Source: WTFV01 sp965203525
GTDB taxonomy: Bacteria > Acidobacteriota > Vicinamibacteria > Vicinamibacterales > UBA8438
Reading direction: 5' to 3'
Length of the DNA stretch: 64,000 nucleotides
NCBI GenBank assembly: GCA_965203525.1
Contig: OZ241898.1
Span: forward strand, 4,774,001-4,838,000
Positions 44,593 to 60,900 of the stretch are shown one piece after another (positions within the stretch are counted from its first letter, which is position 1; each line of letters opens with the position of its first letter). A program made the position numbers and the translations under genes. Under the pieces are notes generated by a model. The model did not search any database. It saw only the letters and a list, made by a program, of their open reading frames with translations, and was not told the origin of the DNA.

Positions 44593-45982
44593 TGGGATTC
44601 TTCCCCTCCATGACGAAGCGGGACGTGATCTGCCCGACGGAGGCCGTCCGGGTCTGCCGCATGGCGATCCGCAATTCCGCGAGCAGCAGATCGATCACCT
44701 TGGCGACGCCGTCTTCTCCGAAGGCGCCGAGACCCCACACGTAGGGGCGGCCGATCCCGACGGCATCGGCGCCCAGCGCCAGCGCCTTGAAGACGTCGGT
44801 GCCGCGGCGGACGCCGCTGTCGATGAACACCGGCACCCGCCCCCTGACCGCGCCGACCACTTCGGGCAGCGCGTCGATCGACGACCAGAGGCTGTTCACC
44901 GCCCGGCCGCCGTGGTTGGACACGAAGATCCCGTCCGCGCCGTGCTCGATCGCCTGCTCGGCGCCCTCGGCCGTCATGATGCCCTTCAGGACGACCTGCA
45001 TGCCGCTGGCGTCCTTGAGACGCTTGACGTAGTCCCAGGTGTAGGGGTGGCGCGGGCCGGCCGGGCCTTCCAGCCCGGCCCGCATCGGCCGCGTGTAGTC
45101 CGGCCGGTGCTGGTGGCAGCTCTGGCAGAGCACCGACGCGTACCCCTCGCCCGCCAGGGTGCGCCGCTGCAGCTCGCGGTTGCTGCCGCCCAGCAGGTCG
45201 ATGGTCCACACGAGAACGCGGCAGCCCGCGCTGGCGACGCGGTCGATGACCCGCTTGTTCACGTTCCAGTCGGGCACCGTGTAGATCTGGAACCAGTGCG
45301 GCTCGCCGCGGGCCTCGGCGATCTCGGCGTAGGACTGCGAGCTCTGATGCGACTGCATCTGCAGAACGTCCCTCGTCCGGGCGGCCCGGGCGGCGCCGCT
45401 CTCGCCCTGCGTGTGGTAGGCCTCGAGGCTCGCGACCGGACAAAGGAAGAGGGGCGAGTCCCAGCGGCGGCCATAGAGCTCGACCGACGTGTCGGGCTCC
45501 GCCGCCGGCTCGCCGCCGAGTCGGCGGGGACGAAGCATCAGGCGCTGGAATCCTTCCCGGTTCGCCCTCCTCGTCTCGTAGTCGTCGACCCCCATGTGCA
45601 GGTAGTCCCAGTGCTGGGCCAGATTGTTGGCGTGCGCCACGCGCTCGAAATCCCAGACGTTGATCGCGTCGTCGGGCGATTCGACGAGCTGTCCCCGCAA
45701 CTGGTCTTCCAGGGCGTTCCGCGGAGGCGGCGCCGGGTCCTGCACGGCGTGGAAACGCGGCTGCGTCAACGACGGGAACGCCCCGGCGCCGCACTCGGGG
45801 CAGGGCGTCGCCGCTCCGCCGGCCGCGCCCCGCTCCGCCTCGCGCGCCAGCGCCCGCCGCCAGTCGGCCGGCAGGCCGGACGAGGCCAGGCCCAGGAACG
45901 GGCTGGCCGCCAGCAGCTTGAAGAACTGCCGCCGGCTCGCTCCGCGGCCGGGCACGCCCGTACGTGATCTTCGTCCAGTCAT
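44555..45982 (-). CDS. Tat-signal FMN-dependent alpha-hydroxy-acid dehydrogenase (lactate dehydrogenase-like)
   Basis: Oxidises an L-2-hydroxy acid, possibly lactate, using FMN. From the ATG at 45982 the 475-residue product starts with a twin-arginine signal SRRQFFKLLAASPFLGLA, implying folded export to the periplasm. The TIM-barrel core shows PLFLCPVAS, LQMQSHQSSQSY, FQIYTVPDWNVNKR, VVLKGIMTAEGAEQAI, SNHGGRAVN with the catalytic His, and DSGVRRGTDVFKALALGADAVGIGRPYVWGL. The usual SNHGGRQLD reads SNHGGRAVN here. A CPEC and CQSC pair near residues 57 and 295 is unusual. The substrate is not determined by sequence. Confidence 0.9.
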   Translation of the reverse strand: MTGRRSRTGVPGRGASRRQFFKLLAASPFLGLASSGLPADWRRALAREAERGAAGGAATPCPECGAGAFPSLTQPRFHAVQDPAPPPRNALEDQLRGQLVESPDDAINVWDFERVAHANNLAQHWDYLHMGVDDYETRRANREGFQRLMLRPRRLGGEPAAEPDTSVELYGRRWDSPLFLCPVASLEAYHTQGESGAARAARTRDVLQMQSHQSSQSYAEIAEARGEPHWFQIYTVPDWNVNKRVIDRVASAGCRVLVWTIDLLGGSNRELQRRTLAGEGYASVLCQSCHQHRPDYTRPMRAGLEGPAGPRHPYTWDYVKRLKDASGMQVVLKGIMTAEGAEQAIEHGADGIFVSNHGGRAVNSLWSSIDALPEVVGAVRGRVPVFIDSGVRRGTDVFKALALGADAVGIGRPYVWGLGAFGEDGVAKVIDLLLAELRIAMRQTRTASVGQITSRFVMEGKNPIMMRDNRFGFGL

Positions 45983-46103
45983 CCTCGGCTCTCCCTCGCA
46001 GGTCCGCGACGCGGCGTGAAGCCGGCGCGCGATCGCCAGCGGCCGGCGGTCCGCAAAGCAAAGCATAGCCGAACGGGTGCCGAATGCAACCTCCATCCGG
46101 GCG

Positions 46104-46180
46104 GCGCGCGTCACCGCCGCGCCATGTCGCTCGACAAACGTCAGGGATCAAGAGCTGAGTCCGGCCGGCCGGCGCGCGCG

Positions 46181-46206
<26 letters not shown>
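46104..46206. repeat. Direct repeat of the alpha-glucan phosphorylase 3' end
   Basis: A 33-bp sequence containing GTCACCGCCGCGCCATGTCG and ending TCGCTCGACA is perfect at 46174-46206 (gene end, including the stop) and at 46104-46136 (beyond the stop), offset 70 bp. Intervening sequence is not repeated. Confidence 0.9.
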
Positions 46207-48886
<2,680 letters not shown>

Positions 48887-48991
48887 CACCTCGCAGGTGA
48901 CCGAGCGGCGGCCCCGTCAAGACGCGCGCGGGCCGGCGCGCGCGGGCCGCGAGCCGGTCCGAACGGGGGGAGAGGCGCGTCCGCGGCGCAT

Positions 48992-51900
48992 TCAGAACGC
49001 GACGTAGCCGATGAGGCTGAAGCGGAGGTCGGGCGCTTCGCCGCCGGCCTCGTACCGCTCGCCGGTCACCTCGACGTCGATCGCCTCGCCGACGCCGCCG
49101 ACGGTCGCGCCCAGGCGCAGCCGCCGGGAATCCGGCTCGGCCCAGCCCGCCTCGGCGAACGGGGCCAGCAGACCGAACCCGTACCCCACCCGCGCATCGA
49201 GCCCCCCGGCCGCCAGGGGGCCGGCCGCCGGCGCCCGGCCGAACACCTGTTCCTGCCACAGCGCGTCGGCGCCCGCCGCCGGCGCCCCCCACCGCGGCGA
49301 CACGTCCAGATGCAGCCCCCGGCCGGCGCCGGCCGGGGTCAACCGCGCCGTCACGCTCGCCCCCCGTTCCCGGTATCCCGCCGCCGTGTGCGCCGCCAGC
49401 ATCCGGCCCCGGGTCTCCACCTCGACGCGGCCCGCCCCGTCCGCCAGCCGCAGGCCGCCGGCCGCCTCCAGGCCGGCGCCCGACAGGTCCGTCCCCCCGT
49501 CGTACCGGCCGCTCACCGCCGCGAACGGCGTCACCGTCAGCCCCTGCCCGAACGGACGCGTCACCTCCAGCCCCAGCCGCGTGCGGTAGGCCGCCGCGGC
49601 CATCCCGCCCAGCACCGCGCCGCCGCCCGACGTCGACAGGCGCACCCCGCCGGCGTCGCCCCGCAGCGCCAGATCGAAGCCGCCGCCCGAACCCAGTTCC
49701 CGCCGCACCCCCGCCAGACCGAGCAGCAGGCCCAGGCCCGCGTCCTCCCGGGCCGCGGTCACCGACCGCGACAGCGTCGTCCGCCCGCGGCCCGCCCCGA
49801 ACACCCCCCACAGCGACGTCCGCTCGTCCAGCATCCACCGCCCGTAGGGCTGCACCGTCACCAGGCGCGCCGCCAGCGTCCCGCTGCCGCTCGCCTCCCC
49901 CTCGGTGAACGCGTAGGCCGCCTCGGCCGCGTTGCGCGCCACCGCCACCCCTGCCAGCAGGCGGCCGCGCTCGACGTCGGCCCCCAGCCACGCCGTCGCC
50001 GGACTCCCGGACCAGGTCGAACCCGAAGCGGTCTGCCCCTGGAACGACTGCACGTCGCCGGCGCCCCACGCCGTCCATCGCGCGCCGCCCGCCGCGCCGC
50101 CGCCGTTCCCGCCGGCGGCGGCCGGCCCGTCCGCGCCCGGCGCCGCGTCCTCCCCGCCGAACGACAGCGTGAACGCGCTGCCCGGCAGCAGGTCGTCCGC
50201 GGTCACCGGGGCGGCGCCGGTCCGCAAACCCGCCGCCGCCTGCCGCGCCGCCGCCGCCTGCCGCGCCGCGTGCAGCGGACCGTCCGCCACCGAACCGGCC
50301 GGCGCCGCGAACGACGCCGGCGGCAGCCCGCCCGCCGCGCCCGGCAGCGCCGGCCGCCCCGCCGCACCCGCCGGCTCGTCCTCCCCCACCGGCAGCGACT
50401 GCCCCGCCAGCATCATCTGCGACCCGCCGCCGGTCCGCTCCTCCAGGCGCCGGCCCACCGTCGCCGCCGTGCTCGCCAGCAGGCTCCGGCCCACGCCGGC
50501 CAGCGCCGCCGACACCACCTCCACCTCCGCCGCCGCCGTCTCCACCGCCACCTCGAACCGTTGCAGCGCCTCCCCGCCGTCGTTGCGGCCGAACACGGTC
50601 ACCGCCGCCGCCCCCTCCGACCGCGCCGTCACCACCGCCGCCGTCCCCTCCACTTCCGCCGACGCCACCGCCGGCGCCGACGATTCGGCCGCGTACGTCT
50701 CCGCCCCCGCGAACGCCCCGGCCAGCTCCACCCGCGCCGGCGGGCCGCCCAGCACCAGACGCAGCGGCGGCAGACTCCCCACCGCCCGCGGCGCCCCGTC
50801 CACCTTGTGCCCAGGCTGGTCCGCCAGCCGCTCGTGATCCAGCTCGGCCGCCGTACCCATCGAGTCGACGATCGTCGCGCCGTCCAGCGTCAGCGCGTCC
50901 GCCGCCACGCCCACCCCGTCCTCGTCCCGGTCCGCGCCCGCCACCCCGTACCCGAAATCCAGCCGCGCGCCCGCCGCCGACGCGAACCCCATCGCCCGCT
51001 GCCGCTCCCCCACCGTCAGCGCCAGACCGGGCGTCCCGGTCACCGTCACCGGCTCGCTGAACGTCACCGCCAGCGCAATTTCCTCCCCGTAGCCGTACGT
51101 GTCCCCCGCCGCCGGACGCGACACGACGCGCAACGCCACGACCACCGGCGGGTCCACCACCGTGATCGTCAGCCCCAGCGCCGCCGTGTCGCCGTCCGCG
51201 TCGGTCGCCGTCAGCGTCCAGGCGGACTCCGCCTGCTCGGCCGCCGGTGTCCCCGACAACTCCCGGCGCCCGCCGTCGAACCGCAGACCCTCCGGCGGCG
51301 CCGGCGACAGGTCGTAGCGCAACGGCGGGTCGCCCCCCACCGCCGCCGGCAGCGTCTCCGGCTCGATCCGCCGGCCCACCCGGTACCGCAGATCCGGCCC
51401 TTCCACTTCGAACACCGGCTTCAGGTCCGGACGCACTTCCAGCAGGAACGTCACCTCCGCCGTGTCGCCGTCCGCGTCGGTCACCGTCCACGCGCACCGC
51501 GCCGGTTCCATTGCCGCCAGCGGCGTCCCCGACAGCGTCCGGGTCTCCGCATCCAGCACCAGACCCGGCGGCGGCGCCGGCGACAGCGCGTAGCGCAACG
51601 GCCCGTCCCCGCCCGCCGCCGCCGGCAGAGTCAGCGGCGCCGTCGGCGTCTCCGCCTGATACTGCTGGTCCTCGATCCCGGTTTCGAACCGCGGGTGCAG
51701 ATCCGGCGCCTCCACCTGCACGGCGAACTGCAGCGTCGCCTCCGCATCCAGCGCGTCCTTCACCGTCCAGCGGTACTTCCGCCGGTCCATCGTCTCGGTC
51801 GGCGTCCCCGTGATCCGGAACCTGCGCCGTTTCACTCCCGGCGGAAGCGACGGGCCCTGCAGGTCGTAGCGCAACGGCGGGACGCCGCCCGCCGCCTCCG

Positions 51901-54900
51901 GCAGGACCAGCGCGTCGATCGCCGCGTCGCGGATCCACGACCGATCGGCCACCGCCGCGTCGTCGAACGACAGCTCGTCCACCGCTTCCGAGGCCGCGAT
52001 CAGATCGTCGTCCAGGATCGCCCCCGTGCCCGTCTCCGTGACGATGGCCGCCTGCGTCGCGTTGCGCAACGTGAGGACCACCGTCTCGTCCGGCTCCGCT
52101 TCCTCGTCCCCGGTCACCGACACCTCGATCGTCCGCTCCGTCTCGCCCGCCGCGAACGTCAGCGTCCCCGGCGACAGCGCCGTATAGTCCCCCGGCATCG
52201 CCGTCCCCGTGCCCGCGTCCGCGTACTCCACCGTCACCGTCTGGCCGCTCGCCGGACGCAACGTCACCGCGAACGTCAGCGTCGACATCTCGCCCGACGC
52301 GCCCTCCGCCACGCTCGGTGACGAAATCGACAGCGACGGCGCCCCGTCGTCGTCCGTGATCGTTCCCGCTCCCGTTCCCGCCGTGCTCGACACGGTCGCG
52401 TTGGTCGGGCTGCTCAGCGCCACCTCCACCGTCTCGTCCGACTCCGCTTCCTCGTCCCCCGCCACCGACACGTCGATCGTCTGTTCTGTCTCGCCCGCCG
52501 CGAACGTCAGCGTCCCCGGCGGCAGCGCCGTATAGTCCTCCCCCGACGTCGCCGTCCCCGTGCCCGCGTCCGCGTACTCCACCGTCACCGCCTGGCCGCT
52601 GGCCGCGCTCAACGTCACTTCGAACGTCAGCGTCGCCGTCTCGCCCGCGGCGCCCTCCGCCACGCCCGGTGACGAGATCGACAGCGACGGCGCGCCGTCG
52701 TCGTCGGTGATCGTTCCCGTCCCCGTTCCCGCCGTGCTCGACACGGTCGCGTTGGTCGGGCTGCTCAGCGTCACCACCACCGTCTCGTCCGACTCGCTCT
52801 GCCCGTCGCCCGTCACCGACACCTCGATCGTCTGTTCCGTCTCGCCCGCCGCGAACTCCAGCGTCCCCGGCGACAGCGCCGTGTAGTCCTCGCCGGACGT
52901 CGCCGTCCCCGTCCCCGCGTCCGCGTACTCCACCGTCACCGCCTGACCGCTCGCCGAGCTCAACGTCACCTGGAACGTCAGCGTCGCCGTCTCGCCCGAC
53001 GCGCCCTCCGCCACGCTCGGAGACGAGATCGACAGGGTCGGTGCGCCGTCGTCGTCGGTGATCGTTCCCGTCCCCGTCCCCGCGGTGCTGGACACGGCCG
53101 CGTTGGTCGGGCTGCTCAGCGCCACCTTCACCGTCTCGTCCGATTCATCCAGCCCGTCACCGGTCACCGACACGTCGATCGTCTGCTCGGTCTCGCCCGC
53201 CGCGAACGTCAGCGTCCCCGACGACAGCGCCGAGTAGTCCTCGCCGGACGTCGCCGTGCCCGTTCCCGCGTCCGCGTACTGCACCGTCACCGTCCGGCCG
53301 CTGGCCGCGCTCAACGTCACCTGGAACGTCAGCGTCGCCGTCTCGCCCGTTGCGCCCTCCGCCACGCTCGGTGACGAGATCGACAGGGTCGGTGCGCCGT
53401 CGTCGTCGGTGATCGTTCCCGTACCCGTACCCGCCGTGCTGGACACGGTCGCGTTGGTCGGGCTGCTCAGCGCCACCTTCACCGTCTCGTCCGATTCGTG
53501 CAGCGCATCCCCGGTCACCGACACGTCGATCGTCTCCTCCGTCTCGCCCGCCGCGAACGTCAGCGTCCCCGACGACAGCGCTGTGTAGTCCTCGCCGGAC
53601 GTCGCCGTCCCCGTGCCCGCGTCCGCGTACTCCACCGTCACCTGCTTGCCGCTCGCCGCGCTCAACGTCACTTTGAACGTCAGCGTCGCCGTCTCGCCCG
53701 CCGCGCCCTCCGCCACGCTCGGTGACGAGATCGACAGCGACGGTGCGCCGTCGTCGTCGGTGATGGTCAGCGTCACCGCCGCCGGCTGCGTGATCCCCTG
53801 CGAGTTGGTCGCAGAACCGGACAAGGTCACGCTCTTGTCCGCTTCGTCGGTGGAGTTGTCCACCGCCGTCACCGTCACCGACCCCGTGCTGCTCGTGCTG
53901 CCCGCCGCGATCGTCAGCGTCGTGTTGCTGCTCGGACTGAAGTCTCCCGCCGCCGTGTTCGCGCCCGGCGCCGCGGAAACCGTGATGGTCGTCGACGCGG
54001 ACGACGCCCGGTCCAGGCTCGCCGTCACCGTTGCCGAGTTGGTTGCGCCGCTCTCAGTGATCGAAGTCCGCGACAGAGCCAGCGTCACCTTCGGCGTTGC
54101 ATCGTCATCGGTGATCGTCAGCGTCACCGCCGCCGGCTGCGTGATCCCCTGCGAGTTGGTCGCAGAACCCGACACGGTCACGCTCTTGTTCGGGTCGTCC
54201 TGCGTGTTGTCCACCGCCGTCACCGTGACCGACCCCGTGCTGCTCGTGCTGCCCGCCGCGATCGTCAGCGTCGTGTTGCTGCTCAGGCTGAAGTCGCCCG
54301 CCGCCGCGTTCGCGCCGGCCGCCACAGAAACCGTGATGGTCGTCGACGCCGACGAAGGCCGGTCCAGACTCGCGGTCACCGTCGCCGCGTTGGTCGCGCC
54401 GCTCTCCGTGATCGACGTCCGCGACAACGCCAGGGTCACCTTCGGCGTCGCATCGTCGTCGGTGATCGTCAGCGTCACCGCCGCCGGCTGCGTGATCCCC
54501 TGCGAGTTGGTCGCAGAACCGGACACGGTCACGCTCTTGTCCGGGTCGTCCTGCGTGTTGTCCACCGCCGTCACCGTCACCGTCACCGTGCTGCTCATGC
54601 TCCCCGCCGCGATGGTGAGCGTCGTGTTGTTGCTCAGGCTGAAGTCGCCCGCCGCCGTGTTCGCACCGGCCGCCGCGGACACCGTGATGGTCGTCGACGC
54701 GGACGACGCCCGGTCCAGGCTCGCGGTCACCGTTGCCGAGTTGGTCGCGCCGCTCTCGGTGATCGAGGTCCGGGACAGAGCCAGCGTCACCTTCGGCGTC
54801 GCATCGTCGTCGGTGATCGTCAGCGTCACCGCCGCCGGCTGCGTGATTCCCCGGCTGTTGGTCGCCAAAGCCGACACGGTCACGCTCTTGTTCGCCTCGT

Positions 54901-57900
54901 CGGTGGAGTTGTCCACCGCCGTCACCGTGACCGACCCGGTGCTGCTCGTTGCGCCGGCCGCGATCGTCAGCGTCGTGTTGCTGCTCAGCCGGAAGTCGCC
55001 CGCCGCCGTAGCTGTCCCCGGCGCCGCGGAAACCGTCACCGTCGTCGACGCGGACGAAGGCCGGTCCAGGCTGGCCGTCACCGTCGCCGAGTTGTTCGCG
55101 CCGCTTTCCGCTATCGAGGTCCGGGACAGCGCGAGGGTCACCTTCGGCGCCGCGTCGTCGTCGGTGATCGTCAGCGTCACTGACGAAGGCTGCGTGATCC
55201 CCTGTGAGTTGGTCGCCGAACCGGACACGGTCACGCTCTTGTTCGCCTCGTCCCGCGTGTTGTCCACCGCCGTGACCGTGACCGACCCCGTGCTGCTCGT
55301 TGCGCCGGCCGCGATCGTCAGCGTCGTATTGCTGCTCAGCCGGAAGTCGCCCGCCGCCGCGTTCGCGCCCGGCGCCGCCGCCACCGTGATGGTCGTCGAT
55401 GCGGACGAAGGCCGGTCCAGGCTGGCCGTCACCGTCGCCGAGTTGTTCGCGCCGCTTTCCGCTATCGAGGTCCGGGACAGCGCGAGGGTCACCTTCGGCG
55501 CCGCGTCGTCGTCGGTGATCGTCAGCGTCACTGACGAAGGCTGCGTGATTCCCTGGTTGTTGGTCGCCGAACCGGACACGGTCACGCTCTTGTCCGGATC
55601 GTCCTGCGTGTTGTCCACCGCGGTGACCGTGACCGTCCCCGTGCTGCTAGTGCTCCCCGCCGCGATGGTGAGCGTCGTGTTGTTGCTCAGGCTGAAGTCG
55701 CCCGCCGCCGTGTTCGCACCGGCCGTCGCGGACACCGTGATGGTCGTCGACGCGGACGACGCCCGGTTCAGGCTCGCCGTCACCGTCGCCGAGTTGGTCG
55801 CGCCGCTCTCGGTGATCGAGGTCCGGGACAGAGCCAGGGTCACCTTCGGCGTCGCATCGTCGTCGGTGATCGTCAGCGTCACCGCCGCCGGCTGCGTGAT
55901 TCCCCGGCTGTTGGTCGCCAAAGCCGACACGGTCACGCTCTTGTTCGCCTCGTCGGTGGAGTTGTCCACCGCCGTCACCGTGACCGACCCCGTGCTGCTC
56001 GTTGCGCCTGCCGCGATCGTCAGCGTCGTGTTGCTGCTCAGCCGGAAGTCTCCCGCCGCCGCGTTCGCGCCCGGCGCCGCCGAAACCGTCACCGTCGTCG
56101 ACGCCGACGAAGGCCGGTCCAGGTTCGCGGTCACCGTCGTCGAGTTGGTCGCACCGCTTTCCGCGATCAAAGTTCGCGACAGCGCCAGAGTCACCTTCGG
56201 CGTCGCATCGTCGTCGTTGATCGTCAGCGTCACCGCCGCCGGCTGCGTGATTCCCTGGCTGTTGGTCGCCGAACCGGACACGGTCACGCTCTTGTTCGCT
56301 TCGTCCTGCGTGTTGTCCACCGCCGTCACCGTCACCGACCCGGTGCTGCTCGTTGCGCCTGCCGCGATCGTCAGCGTCGTGTTGCTGCTCAGCCGGAAGT
56401 CTCCCGCCGCCGCGTTCGCACCGGCCGCCGCTGTCACCGTCACCGTCGTCGACGCGGACGAAGGCCGGTCCAGGCTCGCGGTCACCGTCGCCGAGTTGGT
56501 CGCGCCGCTCTCCGCGATCGACGTCCGCGACAGCGCGAGGGTCACCTTCGGCGTCGCGTCGTCGTCGTTGATCGTCAGCGTCATCGCCGAAGGCTGCGTG
56601 ATCCCCTGGCTGTTGGCCGCCGAACCGGACACGGTCACGCTCTTGTTCGCTTCGTCCTGCGTGTTGTCCACCGCCGTCACCGTCACCGACCCGGTGCTGC
56701 TCGTTGCGCCTGCCGCGATCGTCAGCGTCGTGTTGCTGCTCAGCCGGAAGTCGCCCGCCGCCGCGTTCGCACCGGCCGCCGCTGTCACCGTCACCGTCGT
56801 CGACGCGGACGATGCCCGGTCCAGCGTCGCGGTCACCGTCGTCGAGTTGGTCGCACCGCTCTCGGTGATCGAGGTCCGCGACAGCGCCAGCGTCACCTTC
56901 GGGGTCGCATCGTCGTCGGTGATCGTCAGCGTCACCGCCGCCGGCTGCGTGATCCCCTGGCTGTTGGTCGCCGAACCGGACACGGTCACGCTCTTGTTCG
57001 CCTCGTCCCGCGTGTTGTCCACCGCCGTCACCGTTACCGACCCCGTGCTGCTCGTTGCGCCGGCCGCGATCGTCAGCGTCTTGTTGCTGCTCAGCCGGAA
57101 GTCCCCCGCCACCGTAGCTGCCCCCGCCGCCGCGGAAACCGTCACCGTCGTCAACGCCGACGAAGGCCGGTCCAGCGTCGCGGTCACCGTCGCCGAGTTG
57201 GTCGCGCCGCTCTCGGTGATCGAAGTCCGCGACAGTGACAAGGTCACCTTCGGGGTCGCATCGTCGTCGGTGATCGTCAGCGTCACCGCCGCCGGCTGCG
57301 TGATCCCCTGGCTGTTGGTCGCCGAACCGGACACGGTCACGCTCTTGTTCGCCTCGTCCCGCGTGTTGTCCACCGCCGTCACCGTTACCGACCCCGTGCT
57401 GCTCGTTGCGCCGGCCGCGATCGTCAGCGTCTTGTTGCTGCTCAGCCGGAAGTCCCCCGCCACCGTAGCTGCCCCCGCCGCCGCGGAAACCGTCACCGTC
57501 GTCAACGCCGACGAAGGCCGGTCCAGCGTCGCGGTCACCGTCGCCGAGTTGGTCGCGCCGCTCTCGGTGATCGAAGTCCGCGACAGTGACAAGGTCACCT
57601 TCGGGGTCGCATCGTCGTCGGTGATCGTCAGCGTCACCGCCGCCGGCTGCGTGATCCCCTGGCTGTTGGTCGCCGAACCGGACACGGTCACGTTCTTGTT
57701 CGCCTCGTCCTGCGTGTTGTCCACCGCCGTGACCGTCACCGACCCCGTGCTGCTCGTTGCGCCGGCCGCGATCGTCAGCGTCGTATTGCTGCTCAGCCGG
57801 AAGTCCCCCGCCACCGTAGCTGCCCCCGGCGCCGCGGAAACCGTCACCGTCGTCGACGCCGACGAAGGCCGATCCAGGCTGGCCGTCACGGTCGCAGAGT

Positions 57901-60900
57901 TGGTCGCGCCGCTTTCCGCTATCGAACTCCGGGACAGCGCCAGGGTCACCCTCGGCGCCGCATCGTCGTCGGTGATCGTTCCCGTCCCGCGGCCCGCCGT
58001 GGCCGACACCGTCGCGTTCGCCGCCCCGCTTAGGGCCACCACCACCGTCTCGTTCGGCTCGTCGGTCGTGTCCCCCCGCACCGACACCGTCACCGTCTTG
58101 CTCGTGTCTCCTGCCGCGAACGTCAGCATCCCGCCGCTCAGCGCCGTGTAGTCCGTTCCCGCCGTCGCCGTGCCGCCCGCTCCCTCCGCGTAGTTCACCG
58201 TCACCTGCCGGCCGCTGGCCGGACTCAGCGTCACCGTGAACGTCAGGTTCGCCGAGCCGCTGTTACCCTCCGTCACGCTCGGCGAGTCGATCGACAGCGT
58301 CGGCGCCCCATCGTCGTCGGTGATCGTCAGCGTCACCGACGACGGTTGCGTGATTCCCTGCGAGTTGGTCGCCGAACCGGACACGGTCACGCTCTTGTTC
58401 GCCTCGTCCTGCGTGTTGTCCACCGCCGTCACCGTCACCGACCCCGTGCTGTTCGTGCTGCCTGCCGCAATGGTGAGCGCCTTGTTGTTGCTCAGGCTGA
58501 AGTCGCCCGCCGCCGTGTTCGCGCCCGCTGCTGCCGACACCGTGATGGTCGTCGACGCGGACGACGCCCGGTCCAGGCTCGCGGTCACCGTCGCCGAGTT
58601 GGTCGCACCGCTTTCCGCTATCGAGGTCCGGGACAGCGCGAGGGTCACCTTCGGCGCCGCGTCGTCGTCGGTGATCGTCAGCGTCACCGCCGCCGGCTGC
58701 GTGATTCCCTGGCTGTTGGCCGCAGAACCGGACACGGTCACGCTCTTGTCCGCCTCGTCCCGCGTGTTGTCCACCGCCGTGACCGTCACCGACCCCGTGC
58801 TGCTCGTTGCGCCGGCCGCAATCGTCAGCGTCGTATTGCTGCTCAGCCGGAAGTCCCCCGCCACCGTAGCTGCCCCCGGCGCCGCGGAAACCGTCACCGT
58901 CGTCGACGCCGACGAAGGCCGATCCAGGCTGGCCGTCACGGTCGCAGAGTTGGTCGCGCCGCTTTCCGCTATCGAACTCCGGGACAGCGCCAGGGTCACC
59001 CTCGGCGCCGCATCGTCGTCGGTGATCGTTCCCGTCCCGCGGCCCGCCGTGGCCGACACCGTCGCGTTCGCCGCCCCGCTTAGGGCCACCACCACCGTCT
59101 CGTTCGGCTCGTCGGTCGTGTCCCCCCGCACCGACACCGTCACCGTCTTGCTCGTGTCTCCTGCCGCGAACGTCAGCATCCCGCCGCTCAGCGCCGTGTA
59201 GTCCGTTCCCGACGTCGCCGTGCCGCCCGCTCCCTCCGCGTAGTTCACCGTCACCTGCCGGCCGCTGGCCGGACTCAGCGTCACCGTGAACGTCAGGTTC
59301 GCCGAGCCGCTGTTTCCCTCCGTCACGCTCGGCGAGTCGATCGACAGCGTCGGCGCCCCATCGTCGTCGGTGATCGTCAGCGTCACCGACGACGGTTGCG
59401 TGATTCCCTGGCTGTTGGTCGCCGAAGCCGACACCGTCACGCTCTTGTCGACCTGGTCCCGCGTGTTGTCCACTGCGGTCACCGTCACGGTTCCGCTGCT
59501 GCTCGTGCTGCCCGCCGCGATCGTCAGCGTCGTGTTGCTGCTCAGGCTGAAGTCGCCCGTCGCCGTGTTCGCACCCGGCGCCGCGGAAACCGTGATGGTC
59601 GTCGACGCGGACGAAGGCCGGTCCAGGCTCGCGGTCACCGTCGCCGAGTTGGTCGCGCCGCTTTCCGCTATCGAAGTCCGGGACAGCGCCAGCGTCACCG
59701 TCGGCGTCGCGTCGTCGTCGTTGATCGTCCCCGTCCCGGTGCCCGCCGTGGCCGACACCGTCGCGTTCGTAGGGCTGCTCAGGGCCACCACCACCGTCTC
59801 GTTCGGCTCGTCGGTCGTGTCCCCCCGCACCGACACCGTCACCGTCTTGCTCGTGTCACCCGCCGCGAACGTCAGTGTCCCGCCGCTCAGCGCCGTGTAG
59901 TCCGTGCCCGCCGTCGCCGTGCCGCCCGTACCCTCCGCATACGCCACCGTCACCTGCCGGCCGCTGGCCGGACTCAGACTCACCGTGAACGTCAGGTTCG
60001 CCGAGCCGCTGTTCCCCTCCGTCACGCTCGGCGAGTCGATCGACAGCGTCGGCGCCCCGTCGTCGTCGGTGATCGTCAGCGTCACCGCCGAAGGCTGCGT
60101 GATTCCCTGGCTGTTGGTCGCCGAAGCCGACACCGTCACGCTCTTGTCGACCTGGTCCCGCGTGTTGTCCACTGCGGTCACCGTCACGGTTCCGCTGCTG
60201 CTCGTGCTGCCCGCCGCGATCGTCAGCGTCGTGTTGCTGCTCAGGCTGAAGTCGCCCGCCGCCGTGGCCGCCCCCGCCGCCGCCGCCACCGTCACCGTCG
60301 TCGACGCAGACGACGCCCGGTCCAGGCTGGCGGTCACGGTCGCCGAGTTGGTCGCGCCGCTCTCCGCGATCGAACTTCGGGACAGCACCAGGGTCACCGT
60401 CGGCGCCGCGTCGTCGTCGGTGATCGTCCCCGTCCCGGTGCCGGCCGTGGCCGACACCGTCGCGTTGGTGGGGCTGCTCAGGGCCACCACCACCGTCTCG
60501 TTCGGCTCGTCGGTCGTGTCCCCCCGCACCGAGACCGTCACCGTCTTGCTCGTGTCCCCCGCCGCGAACGTCAGCGTCCCGCCGCTCAGCGCCGTGTAGT
60601 CGGTGCCCGACATCGCCGTGCCGCCCGTACCCTCCGCATACGCCACCGTCACCCGCTTGCCGCTGGCCGGACTCAGACTCACCGTGAACGTCAGGTTCGC
60701 CGACCCGCTGTTTCCCTCCGTCACGCTCGGCGAATCGATCGACAGCGTCGGCGTCCCGTCGTCGTCGGTGATCGTCAGCGTCACCGACGACGGCTGCGTG
60801 ATTCCCTGCGAGTTGGTCGCCGAACCCGACACGGTCACGCTCTTGTCCGCCTCGTCCCGCGTGTTGTCCCCCGCCGTCACCGTCACCGTCCCGCTGCTGC

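Noticed and set aside
53613..58151. 1512-codon repetitive open frame on the plus strand
   Set aside because: It is the complement of the Calx-beta units and repeats with the same 351-bp period. The sense strand alone has recognised domains and a barrel.
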